Part shown: in pieces, positions 1-8,200 of the stretch | Numbering within the stretch: position 1 is the stretch's first letter | Layout: every line of letters starts with the position of its first letter | Source of the DNA: Eubacteriales bacterium mix99 | GTDB taxonomy: Bacteria; Bacillota; Clostridia; Caldicoprobacterales; DTU083 | Reading direction: 5' to 3' | Assembly (NCBI GenBank): GCA_038396605.1 | Contig: CP121690.1 | Coordinates: 2,264,500 to 2,328,499, forward strand | Length of the DNA stretch: 64,000 nucleotides | Translations under genes and position numbers: made by a program | Notes under the pieces: generated by a model | What the model was told of the DNA's origin: nothing | The model's database searches: none | Seen by the model: the letters and a program-made list of their open reading frames with translations, nothing else

Positions 1-81
1 TTCCTTGTTTTCCTTTGTGATGAACCAGTTGAATCTTCCATGATGAGAGGATATCGATTCCGATTTCTGAATCTAAAACGC

Positions 82-1431
82 TTACTTCAAATAACCCATG
101 GGATTGACAGGAGTCCCGTTTACCCGAACCTCGAAGTGAAGGTGCGGCCCGGTAGAACCTCCAGTGCTGCCGACGAGAATGACAGTATCACCCGCCTTCA
201 CCTTCTGTCCCACAGAAACCTTTATAGCGGATCCATGAGCATAGGTGGTTGTAATCCCGCCGCCATGATCCACCGTTACCATGTTTCCATAACCTTTTTT
301 ACGACCATTATCGTGTTGGATAAGAATTACCGTACCATCCGCTGCGGCTTTGGCAGGGTGTCCGGCAATGCCGCCTCCGGATATATCCATCCCTTTATGT
401 AGTTTTTCTACTCCTTCAATAGGATGATTGCGCCATCCATATGGGGAAGTAATGGTGTAAAAACCAGGTGCCGGCCAAGCCAATCTGCCTCCCGTGTATT
501 TGGATCCAACGTTGTTGACACCACTCCCTGGTCTTTTCACGGAACCCCGGCTGGCTTGCCGCTGTTGCTGCTGCTGCTGCTGTCTGGCCAGGACCAACCT
601 TCGGATCTCTTTCTCCAGGTTTTTGGACTCTGCTTCCATTGCATCCAGGTCTTCACTGATCTTGGCCTTTTCGGCGTCGAGCTGAGTGATCAGCCTTTGC
701 TTTTCGTTCTGCGTCGCTTCGATATCCTGCTTTTGCTTTGCAATCTGCGCTTTCGTGTTCTGGATTTCCCTTTCCTTTTGCTCCAGAGCAGCTTTCTGAC
801 TCTCTATGCCACGCTTGCATTGCTCAATGTTGGCTTTTTGATCTTCACAAGCCTCTTTCTTCTTTTTCACTTCATCCCGGTACTGAGTCAGTTCATCAAA
901 TACGCCCTGATCATAGGAGAACATTTTGGTGATCATATCCACCCGATCCATCAGATCGTTCAGGCCTTTGGATTCAAACAGCAGTTCCAGGTAGGAAGAG
1001 TTGCTGTTCATATACATGGCTCTCATTCGATCTGCATTGAGTTGCTCCTGTTCCTCGGCTTTTTTAATGGCCTGATTCAATTCTGTCTGAAGCTTGTCCA
1101 GATTTTTCCTGGTGTTCGCCAGGTTGTTCTCTGTGACTGCCAGCTCCTGCTTTTTGGCGGAGAGCTCGCTCTGTGTCTGGTTCAACTGGTTTTCCACTGC
1201 GGACAGTTCCTTCTGTTTTTCCTGCAGGCTCTGATCAACTTGCTTCAGCTGATTTTGCACGCTGTTTTGCTGATCCCTGACCTGATTCAGATTCTTTTTG
1301 CTATCTGTAATGTTCTTATGTACATCATTCAGCTTTCCCTGCTTTTCGGTTATACCGGAAGCAAAGGCCGACGCTGCCATGGTCATTACAAGAATAGCAG
1401 CCAGAAATGGAATAAGGAATTTTTTTCTCAC
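82..1431 (-). CDS. Murein hydrolase activator-like M23 peptidase with coiled coil
   Basis: Predicted exported peptidoglycan hydrolase or hydrolase activator of the EnvC/LytM type, 449 aa. Residues 1-25 form a Sec signal peptide ending in ASAFASG. Residues about 28-285 are a long Gln/Lys/Glu-rich coiled coil, followed by a short polyglutamine run and a basic Gly-rich linker. The C-terminal LytM (peptidase M23) domain has HxxxD (H345, D349) and the HxH motif GPHLHFEV (H430, H432), so all zinc ligands are present and the domain may be catalytic, unlike E. coli EnvC. The start is GTG, with a GGGGTGATT ribosome binding site just upstream. In Firmicutes such proteins are often encoded beside ftsEX and ctp genes; the left neighbour lies outside the window, so partners are unknown. 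Confidence 0.88.
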   Translation of the reverse strand: MRKKFLIPFLAAILVMTMAASAFASGITEKQGKLNDVHKNITDSKKNLNQVRDQQNSVQNQLKQVDQSLQEKQKELSAVENQLNQTQSELSAKKQELAVTENNLANTRKNLDKLQTELNQAIKKAEEQEQLNADRMRAMYMNSNSSYLELLFESKGLNDLMDRVDMITKMFSYDQGVFDELTQYRDEVKKKKEACEDQKANIEQCKRGIESQKAALEQKEREIQNTKAQIAKQKQDIEATQNEKQRLITQLDAEKAKISEDLDAMEAESKNLEKEIRRLVLARQQQQQQQRQASRGSVKRPGSGVNNVGSKYTGGRLAWPAPGFYTITSPYGWRNHPIEGVEKLHKGMDISGGGIAGHPAKAAADGTVILIQHDNGRKKGYGNMVTVDHGGGITTTYAHGSAIKVSVGQKVKAGDTVILVGSTGGSTGPHLHFEVRVNGTPVNPMGYLK

Positions 1432-1672
1432 AGAATCACCCCGTCATGGATTTTAAGCAAATGTGACAAAAGTATTAAAATTCATTTGCTTTCTTGTCAT
1501 TATACTATATCTTAAATAATTTGTATAGTATAAAATGAGCTGAATATGACGGAATTTGTTGATTCCACATGCTGTTTTCCCTATAATATGAAGTAAGGGT
1601 CGAAAGGTATAAGATATGAAGCGTATTTTATTTTACCTGTCATAAATTAACGGAAAAGGAGAGAACAGAATT

Positions 1673-2038
1673 TTGGGTACCTATCGCAGGGAATTGGGGA
1701 AATGGGGGGAGGAGCAGGCTTGTCAGTATCTCATCCGGCAGGGCTATCGGATTGTATATCGGAATTATCGATGCCCCTTTGGCGAGGTGGATATTATTGC
1801 ATCCGGGGAAGGTCAACTGGTATTTGCTGAGGTGAAGACCCGGACATCCACGGCTTTTGGTACTCCTGCCCAGGCGGTAAACCGGAAAAAGCAGTCCAGG
1901 TATCGAAAAGCCGCGTTATGCTTTCTTCAGGACAGGCACTGGAAGGATACGTCCTGTCGTTTTGACGTCCTGGAGGTCTTTGCCCGGCCGGATTCCTCTT
2001 TTCAGATCCATCATATCCCCAATGCATACGGGGTATAA
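1673..2038 (+). CDS. yraN: YraN/UPF0102 family endonuclease-like protein
   Basis: Small 121-aa protein of the UPF0102 (YraN) family, which has a restriction-endonuclease-like fold. The family signature is clear: RELGKWGEEQACQYLIRQGY at the N-terminus, then FGEVDIIA and LVFAEVKTR, which supply the E-D-ExK active-site pattern. The cellular role of the family is poorly defined; it is presumed to act on DNA. The start is TTG at 1673, preceded by AAAAGGAGAG at good spacing. It stands alone, convergent with the pantothenate kinase gene, with only about 20 bases between the two stops. Confidence 0.9.
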   Translation: MGTYRRELGKWGEEQACQYLIRQGYRIVYRNYRCPFGEVDIIASGEGQLVFAEVKTRTSTAFGTPAQAVNRKKQSRYRKAALCFLQDRHWKDTSCRFDVLEVFARPDSSFQIHHIPNAYGV

Positions 2039-2057
2039 ACTGCTTCCTTTTTCCATA

Positions 2058-2897
2058 TCATAAAGACAAATCTGTAAGGTCCTCTGCAGGAAACAGGGCT
2101 GCTCCGGCAGCCGTGGCATACTCCGCATGATCGGGCATGTGAAACCGTACCTGGTACAAGCCCTGCAGGGAGTCAAAAATAGTCCGGGACTGGGGGACAT
2201 TGGTCAGATTCCCCGTTAATACAATATCCTTTGTATTGTGTATGCGGGAAGCAAACGCGGCAATGGTTCCGATGGTCTGGAACACGAGGTTGATAATTCC
2301 AAGAGCGGTATCCGACTTGGTGGCCAGATCGCTGATTTTCCCGAAATTGGATGCCGTGCTTTCCTGCGTCAGGCTTCCTACCGGATCCTTCGTGATATCC
2401 CGGATCAAAAGATCGATATGCGACAGATCTCCGCCCTGAGCCATTTCGATCAAATCATCAAAATGCCGTATATTGAGCATTTTATTGGAGAGGCCCAGAA
2501 GGGTTCCTCCGCCGACGCCGGTACCGCCGATATGTTTTTCCCCGTTTTTATCGGCAATGACATAAGCCGTGCCGGTACCCATGCTGACAATGATGGCCCG
2601 CTTCAGGCTGGTCAGAAACAGTCCGCCCTTTCCGATAGCCTGGAACTCATTCACCTTGCCGGTGGGAATCCCGTATATATTATCGGACAGATATCCGGAA
2701 CCTGCCCCGGTTACCAGGATCCGGCTGATATCCTTCAGGCCCAGCTTGTTTTTGCTCATGAATTTGCCGAAAGCGCCATATACGGATGCAATGGCATCGT
2801 TGGCCTTGACCAGCATGGGGCTGATAATCCTGTTTTCATGCAATCCGACAATTTTTGTTGTACTTCCGCCGACATCGATTCCAATAATTCTTGACAT
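2058..2897 (-). CDS. coaW: Type II pantothenate kinase
   Basis: 279-aa protein of the type II pantothenate kinase family (ASKHA fold), predicted to phosphorylate pantothenate in the first step of coenzyme A synthesis. The N-terminal phosphate-binding motif GIDVGGSTTK (residues about 6-15) and the glycine-rich segments VTGAGSGYL, VSMGTGTA and GGTGVGGGT are typical of this family and distinguish it from CoaA and CoaX. It lies 4 bases downstream of an ECF substrate-binding membrane protein on the same strand, so uptake and phosphorylation of the vitamin are probably made together. Type II kinases of bacteria usually resist feedback by acetyl-CoA; whether this one does cannot be read from sequence. 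Confidence 0.88.
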   Translation of the reverse strand: MSRIIGIDVGGSTTKIVGLHENRIISPMLVKANDAIASVYGAFGKFMSKNKLGLKDISRILVTGAGSGYLSDNIYGIPTGKVNEFQAIGKGGLFLTSLKRAIIVSMGTGTAYVIADKNGEKHIGGTGVGGGTLLGLSNKMLNIRHFDDLIEMAQGGDLSHIDLLIRDITKDPVGSLTQESTASNFGKISDLATKSDTALGIINLVFQTIGTIAAFASRIHNTKDIVLTGNLTNVPQSRTIFDSLQGLYQVRFHMPDHAEYATAAGAALFPAEDLTDLSL

Positions 2898-2901
2898 ATG
2901 A

Positions 2902-3483
2902 TTACTCCCTGATTATTTTCCTGTATTTGTTGTAAGCCATCGTAATGGCCATGGTCAATATACCGGCAAGAACGGCTTCTGCGATGGCATTTGTCGTCAG
3001 CACGGAGAGCAGCATTGTCTTGAAGGCAACCCCCAGCCTTTTTGTCACTTCCCGGGCATATATCAGATAAAGCATCAGGAATACCAGTCCGGTATTCACT
3101 GCACTGCCTGCAACGCCTGCGACAAAGGCAGACGCCGGTGCTTTCAGAGCCTTACAGAGCATCCGGTAAACATAGCAGGCCACCACTCCGACCAGCATCC
3201 GCGGAAGTACGGAGACGAGCGGGTTGATAAACAGGGGATCGATAACGCTTACCGGCCTCGTCACCGCATGAATCAAAGAGATAATACCCATCATCGTTCC
3301 AAGAATCCATCCGGCAACCGGGCCCAGCAGGACCCCTGTAATAATGGTGGGGATATGGACGACTGTTGCACTGATCGAACCCAATGGCAATGCACCCAAT
3401 GGCGTCAGGTCCAATACAATGGTAATGGCCAGCATTAAAGCAAGGAAGGTGAGATTTTTAGTATCCTTTAGTGATCGGCTCAT
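2902..3483 (-). CDS. ECF transporter S component, probable pantothenate
   Basis: 193-aa hydrophobic protein with about five to six membrane helices and the topology of ECF-type vitamin transporter S components. The loop HIPTIITGVLLGPVAGWILG is characteristic of the family. The S component binds the vitamin and docks with a shared energising module (EcfT, EcfA, EcfA'), which is not in this window. Pantothenate is inferred as substrate because the next gene, 4 bases downstream, is pantothenate kinase. The start ATG is preceded by GGAGAATGGTTT, a good ribosome binding site. The substrate assignment rests on context and is less certain than the family. Confidence 0.8.
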   Translation of the reverse strand: MSRSLKDTKNLTFLALMLAITIVLDLTPLGALPLGSISATVVHIPTIITGVLLGPVAGWILGTMMGIISLIHAVTRPVSVIDPLFINPLVSVLPRMLVGVVACYVYRMLCKALKAPASAFVAGVAGSAVNTGLVFLMLYLIYAREVTKRLGVAFKTMLLSVLTTNAIAEAVLAGILTMAITMAYNKYRKIIRE

Positions 3484-3594
3484 AAACCATTCTCCTTTTA
3501 AAATGATATATTTATGATATTCATATTATCATATCATAGTTTGGATTCCCGGTAAATTCTATTTTTTCTTCCCGGTAAATAAGGATCAAACCGA

Positions 3595-4788
3595 TCAGGC
3601 TTTGGAGACTTTAAACAGGGATCGGAAAAAGTCTGCAATTCCCCGGACCAACTTTGTTATGAAACCGATCTTCTCCACTTTTTTGGTTGTACTGATATCT
3701 GCCGTTGCCAGGACATCCCTGCCCAATCGGACTTCTGCCTTTCCCACCGTTTTACCGGCTGCAACAGGAGCCAATATCGGCTGATCCGACGGTACCGCAG
3801 AGATTTTGATATCTGCCTTGCGGGACTTCGGAACAGCTGCTGTTATGGATTCATTGACCTTTACCGGCACCGTGGTTTCCCTGCCGTCCCGTATCGGGAT
3901 TTTCCCGATTGTTTTCCCTTCTTTTACAACTTCAGTCAGTTCAAAATTCCGATATCCAAAATCCAGCAGTTCTTTCGAAGCCGCAAGCCGTTCCTTTTCA
4001 TCCCTGGTTTTCAGCACAACGGAGATCAGCCGCATATCGTCCTTTTTTGCTGTACCTACCAGACAGAAGCCGGCTTCCTCGGTCCAGCCGGTTTTCAGGC
4101 CATCTGCGCCGGGATAATTTTCGAGAAGGGGATTGCGGTTCTTCTGATAGATCCCGTTGAAGGTAAATTCCTTTGTGGACTCCAACTCCAGCACTTTCGG
4201 ATAGTTTGTGATCAGATATCCGGCCAATATTGCAATGTCATGGGCACTCATGTGATGCCCTGCTGCCGGCAGACCATTGCAGTTTTTGAACTCGGTATGG
4301 GTCATGCCCAGTTCCTTTGCGCGTTTGTTCATCTGCCCGACAAAGACTTCCTCGGATCCGTAAAGATGTTCTGCAAGGGCAACACAGCCATCATTGGCGG
4401 ATACGACGGAGATTCCGGTCAGGATGTCCCGCAGCGGTACTTTGGATCCGACATCGAGGAACATTTCCGATCCTTCCATTCCGGTTCGCCATGCTTTTTC
4501 GGAAACCGTCACCGGATCCTCCAAGTGGGCGCTTCCATTATCCAAAGCCTCAAAACCCAGCAATAAGGTCATGATTTTGGTGATGCTGGCCGGGGGAAGA
4601 GGGGTATCCGCATTTTTTTCGTACAATATTTGCCCGGTGGAGGCTTCCATTAATATGGCAGACTCTGCGGCACTGTTGAATGTGTCCTGGGCGGAGGCGG
4701 GTGAGGTAACGCTCAGGAACAAAAGCAGGACTGCCATTCCAACCCAGCCTGCCTTTTTCTGTTTCTTCCCTTGTTCCTTCATTTTCAT
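3595..4788 (-). CDS. dacF: D-alanyl-D-alanine carboxypeptidase (DacF-like)
   Basis: Serine-type D,D-carboxypeptidase (peptidase S11, low-molecular-weight PBP) that trims the terminal D-alanine from peptidoglycan stem peptides outside the membrane. Numbered from the chosen start, the three active-site motifs are SITK (S68 to K71), SAN (130-132) and KTG (232-234). A lysine-rich N-terminus and a signal peptide ending SPASA precede the domain, and the basic, hydrophobic C-terminus (FITKLVRGIADFFRSLFK) looks like the amphipathic membrane anchor of this family. I chose the ATG at 4788 because GGAGG sits six bases upstream; an open frame extends further but lacks such a site. DacF versus DacA/DacB cannot be settled here. 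Confidence 0.88.
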   Translation of the reverse strand: MKMKEQGKKQKKAGWVGMAVLLLFLSVTSPASAQDTFNSAAESAILMEASTGQILYEKNADTPLPPASITKIMTLLLGFEALDNGSAHLEDPVTVSEKAWRTGMEGSEMFLDVGSKVPLRDILTGISVVSANDGCVALAEHLYGSEEVFVGQMNKRAKELGMTHTEFKNCNGLPAAGHHMSAHDIAILAGYLITNYPKVLELESTKEFTFNGIYQKNRNPLLENYPGADGLKTGWTEEAGFCLVGTAKKDDMRLISVVLKTRDEKERLAASKELLDFGYRNFELTEVVKEGKTIGKIPIRDGRETTVPVKVNESITAAVPKSRKADIKISAVPSDQPILAPVAAGKTVGKAEVRLGRDVLATADISTTKKVEKIGFITKLVRGIADFFRSLFKVSKA

Positions 4789-4830
4789 ATAATCCTCCAT
4801 TCTATATGGTTCATTTGAGTTTTGTTTCAT

Positions 4831-4855
4831 GATAATGATATTATACGACATTATC
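4831..4855. promoter_or_regulatory. Inverted repeat spanning the putative dacF -10
   Basis: GATAATG (4831-4837) and CATTATC (4849-4855) form a perfect 7-bp inverted repeat with an 11-base spacer. Inside it, 4840-4845 reads TATAAT on the minus strand, a good -10 element for dacF. No canonical -35 lies 16-18 bases upstream of it, so activation or an alternative sigma factor is possible. This is an operator candidate only. Confidence 0.35.
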
Positions 4856-5017
4856 GTTTTCCACGCGAGGTACAAATTATTGCGGATATGGTTTTTTACG
4901 TGCCGGGAAACACATCCACAGGCAAATATCGAAAATCAAAAATTTATTAAATGGAATAAAGAGGAAATATAGTGAAGGATTTAAAATATAATCATGCAAA
5001 AACAGGGATAAACCTTA

Positions 5018-5046
5018 TTGACTTTTCTGCCCGGATATGATAAAAT
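5018..5046 (+). promoter_or_regulatory. gltB promoter
   Basis: TTGACT (5018-5023), a 17-base spacer and TAAAAT (5041-5046) form a sigma-A type promoter. Transcription would begin near 5053, immediately before the leader hairpins. The rest of the 395 bases between dacF and gltB (4789-5183) holds only the dacF upstream region and this leader. Confidence 0.6.
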
Positions 5047-5053
5047 ATTTATC

Positions 5054-5105
5054 ACAATGGCGTACTCAATGGAGAGTATTCTTCTCTTCTGATGCGCCTT
5101 TTTTT
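5054..5105 (+). promoter_or_regulatory. gltB leader: hexaloop hairpin within a terminator
   Basis: A hairpin TACTC-AATGGA-GAGTA (5063-5078) has a six-base loop with A at position 1 and G at position 4, the signature bound by ANTAR proteins. Its 5' arm is also part of a longer structure in which GGCG (5059-5062) pairs with CGCC (5095-5098) around an inner GAGAG/CTCTT stem, followed by seven T (5099-5105), an intrinsic terminator. The two folds exclude each other. The first hairpin of the usual pair is not clear: only a 2-bp stem closes an AATGGC loop (5056-5061) at the predicted 5' end. The sequence closely matches the asnA leader. Confidence 0.6.
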
Positions 5106-5222
5106 ATTGCTCATAAGCTGCATAAACTGAATGAATGAAAAGGTAAAGATGCAGAATGGAATGGAAGCCAAATAAATGGAAACATGGATTTCATGCAGAT
5201 GGCAGGGGCCGGGGGGATGGAC

Positions 5223-8200
5223 ATGAAAAATATGGCAGATACAAATTGCAAAGGACTGTATGATGCCACGCAGGAGCACGATGCCTGCGGGATCGGATTG
5301 ATTGCAGACAGTAAGGGAAGAAAAACCTGCGGGATTGTAAAAAACGCCTTGAACATTCTCGTAAACCTGGGTCACAGGGGCGGAACCGGAAGTGAGCCCG
5401 ATACCGGAGATGGAGCAGGCATTCTGATTCAAATTTCCGATGTGTTTTTTCGGAATGTCTGTGAGGCAGAGGGTATCCGGCTGCCTCAGGCCGGGGATTA
5501 TGGGACGGGCATGGCTTTTCTCCCTGTCCGTTTCCGTCAGAATTATGAAACGGGGCTGGAATCCATTGTAAAGCAGGAAGGGCAGAATTTTCTGGGATGG
5601 CGTACGGTGCCGGTGAATCATGCAGTTCCGGGGAAAACGGCCAAAGCCTGTCAACCTTGTATCCGTCAGGCCTTTATTGCCAAAGGTGCCAGGACAAACC
5701 GGGGGATGGATTTTGAACGCCGGCTTTACATTATAAGGAAAAGGGTGGAAAAGGAAGTTACGGGCCCCGGCAGCGCTGCCGGGGATGGGATTTATCTGGC
5801 CAGTCTGTCCTCCAGGACCATTGTCTATAAAGGGATGCTTCAGCCTGCCCAGCTGCCGCGGTTTTATCAGGATTTATCAGATGAGCGCATGGTTTCCGCC
5901 ATTGCCCTGGTGCATTCCCGATTCAGCACCAATACGTTTCCCAGCTGGGAAAAGGCTCACCCCAACCGCTATACGGTGCACAATGGAGAGATCAATTGGA
6001 TGCGGGCCAGGCAGGCCATGTTCTCTTCCGGTATCTTTCGGGGGGAGCTGGAAAAGGTGATTCCCGTTCTGGATGAAAGAGGAAGTGACTCCTCCATGCT
6101 GGATAACTGTCTGGAGTTCCTGTATCACTGCGGATATTCCCTTCCGCATGCCCTCATGATGATGATCCCTGAGCCGCGGTCCGGACAGGAGAGAAGGACT
6201 CCGGAGAGAGAGGCATTTTACCAATACCACAGTTGTCTGTCCGAACCCTGGGACGGTCCGGCTGCCATCTGCTTTACCGACGGAAGGCTGGCCGGAGCGG
6301 TTGTGGACCGAAACGGGCTGAGACCGGCGCGCTATACCATTACCACAGACGGAATGGTGGTACTGGCTTCTGAAGCCGGTGTCCCGGATATCGGGTCCCG
6401 GGACATTCTAAAGAAGGGAAGGCTTGCGCCCGGCGGGATGCTTTTGGTGGATACCGTGAACGGCCGAATCATTGAAGATGGGGAAATCAAGGAAACGATT
6501 GCCTGCCGGCATCCTTACGGGAAATGGCTCCGGGAATCCATGACGGAACTGGAGAACGGAAAGGCCGATTCCGCAAACCGCCGGTCCGGGAAGACGATGG
6601 AAGGCAATTTGCCGGTCCTGCACAGAACATTTGGCTACACCAGAGAGGACCTGACCGTCCTGCTGGATCCAATGGCAGTTGCCGGAGCCGAGCCGGTGGG
6701 ATCCATGGGGGATGACACGCCGCTGGCAGTGCTGTCTTCCCGCCCGCATCTGTTATATGATTACTTCAGGCAGCATTTTGCGCAGGTTACCAATCCGCCG
6801 ATGGATTCCATCCGGGAATCCATCGTGATGTCCGAAGAGACGCTGCTTGGTTCGGAGGGAAATCTCCTGGAGCCGGGTCCTGCGGCTTGCCATCGGATCC
6901 GGCTGAAAAGTCCGATCCTGGTTCCGGATCAACTGGAAAAGCTGAAGCGCATGGAGAGGGAAGGGTTCCCTTCACGGGAATTTTCCATCCGGTACCCGGT
7001 CCGGGAAGGCGGAAGCGGTCTGGAAAAGGCCATGGAGCAACTCTGTCGTGCAGCGGAAGAAGCGATCCGGGAAGGCATAAGCATCCTGATATTGAGCGAC
7101 AGGCATACGACAGCGGAGGAGGCTCCCATTCCCGCCCTGCTGGCGGTTTCCGGTCTGCATCATGATCTGATTGAAAAAGGGCTGCGTACCCGGGCCAGCA
7201 TCATACTGTCTTCCGCAGAGCCCAGGGAGGTGCATCATTTTGCGCTTTTGCTGGGGTACGGTGTGGATGCCGTTTGCCCCTGGCTGGCATTGGAGACCAT
7301 TCAGGACAGGGCTGTGCGGGGCCTTCTGAAGGGAATGGAATACCCGGAGACGAAGCGGAATTATATCCATGCCCTGCGGAAAGGGATCCTGAAAACCATC
7401 TCCAAGATGGGAATTTCCACGGTACAAGGCTACCGGGGAGCCCAGATATTTGAGGCAGTGGGGATCAGCAGCAATGTGATTGCAAAGTATTTCGCCGGGA
7501 CCCCGTCCAAAGTGGAGGGCCTTACCCTGGATGAGATTGCTGCAGAAATCCGCATGCGGCATTCGGCGGCTTATTCTGTTTCCGATTCCGGAGAGGAAGC
7601 CCTGGATCCGGGCGGCATTTATAAATTCCGATCCGGCGGGGAGGATCATCTGTATCGTCCGGAAACGGTGCGTATGCTTCAGAAATCGGTCCGAACCGGG
7701 GATTACGGCCTTTACAAAAAGTATGCGGCATGTGTCAGCGATTCTTCAGAAAAAGCCAGCACCCTCAGGGGGCTTCTGGAATTCCGGACGGACAGGGAAC
7801 CGGTCCCCATAGAGGAAGTGGAACCGGTGGAATCCATTGTAAAAAGATTCCGGACCGGAGCGATGTCCTATGGATCCATCAGCCGGGAAGCCCATGAAGC
7901 CCTGGCGGTTGCCATGAACCATATCGGCGGAAAGAGCAACACGGGGGAAGGAGGGGAAGATCCAGGCCGTTTCCGTCCCGATGCCAACGGTGATTTACGC
8001 TGCAGTGCCATCAAGCAGGTTGCTTCCGGGCGTTTTGGAGTAACCGGCGGGTATCTGCTTCACGCCAGGGAACTGCAGATTAAAATAGCCCAGGGGGCAA
8101 AGCCGGGAGAAGGAGGGCAGCTGCCCGGATCCAAGGTTTATCCCTGGATTGCGGAGGTACGGCATTCCATTCCAGGCGTGGGATTGATTTCCCCGCCGCC

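Noticed and set aside
560-590. Triplet-repeat-like run in the M23 peptidase gene
   Set aside because: It encodes a polyglutamine linker in a coding sequence and needs no further explanation.
424-1515. Long open frame (363 codons) on the plus strand
   Set aside because: It lies entirely antisense to the M23 peptidase gene, and its Leu/Phe-rich translation is what the complement of a Gln/Lys/Glu-rich coiled coil gives. It has no ribosome binding site.
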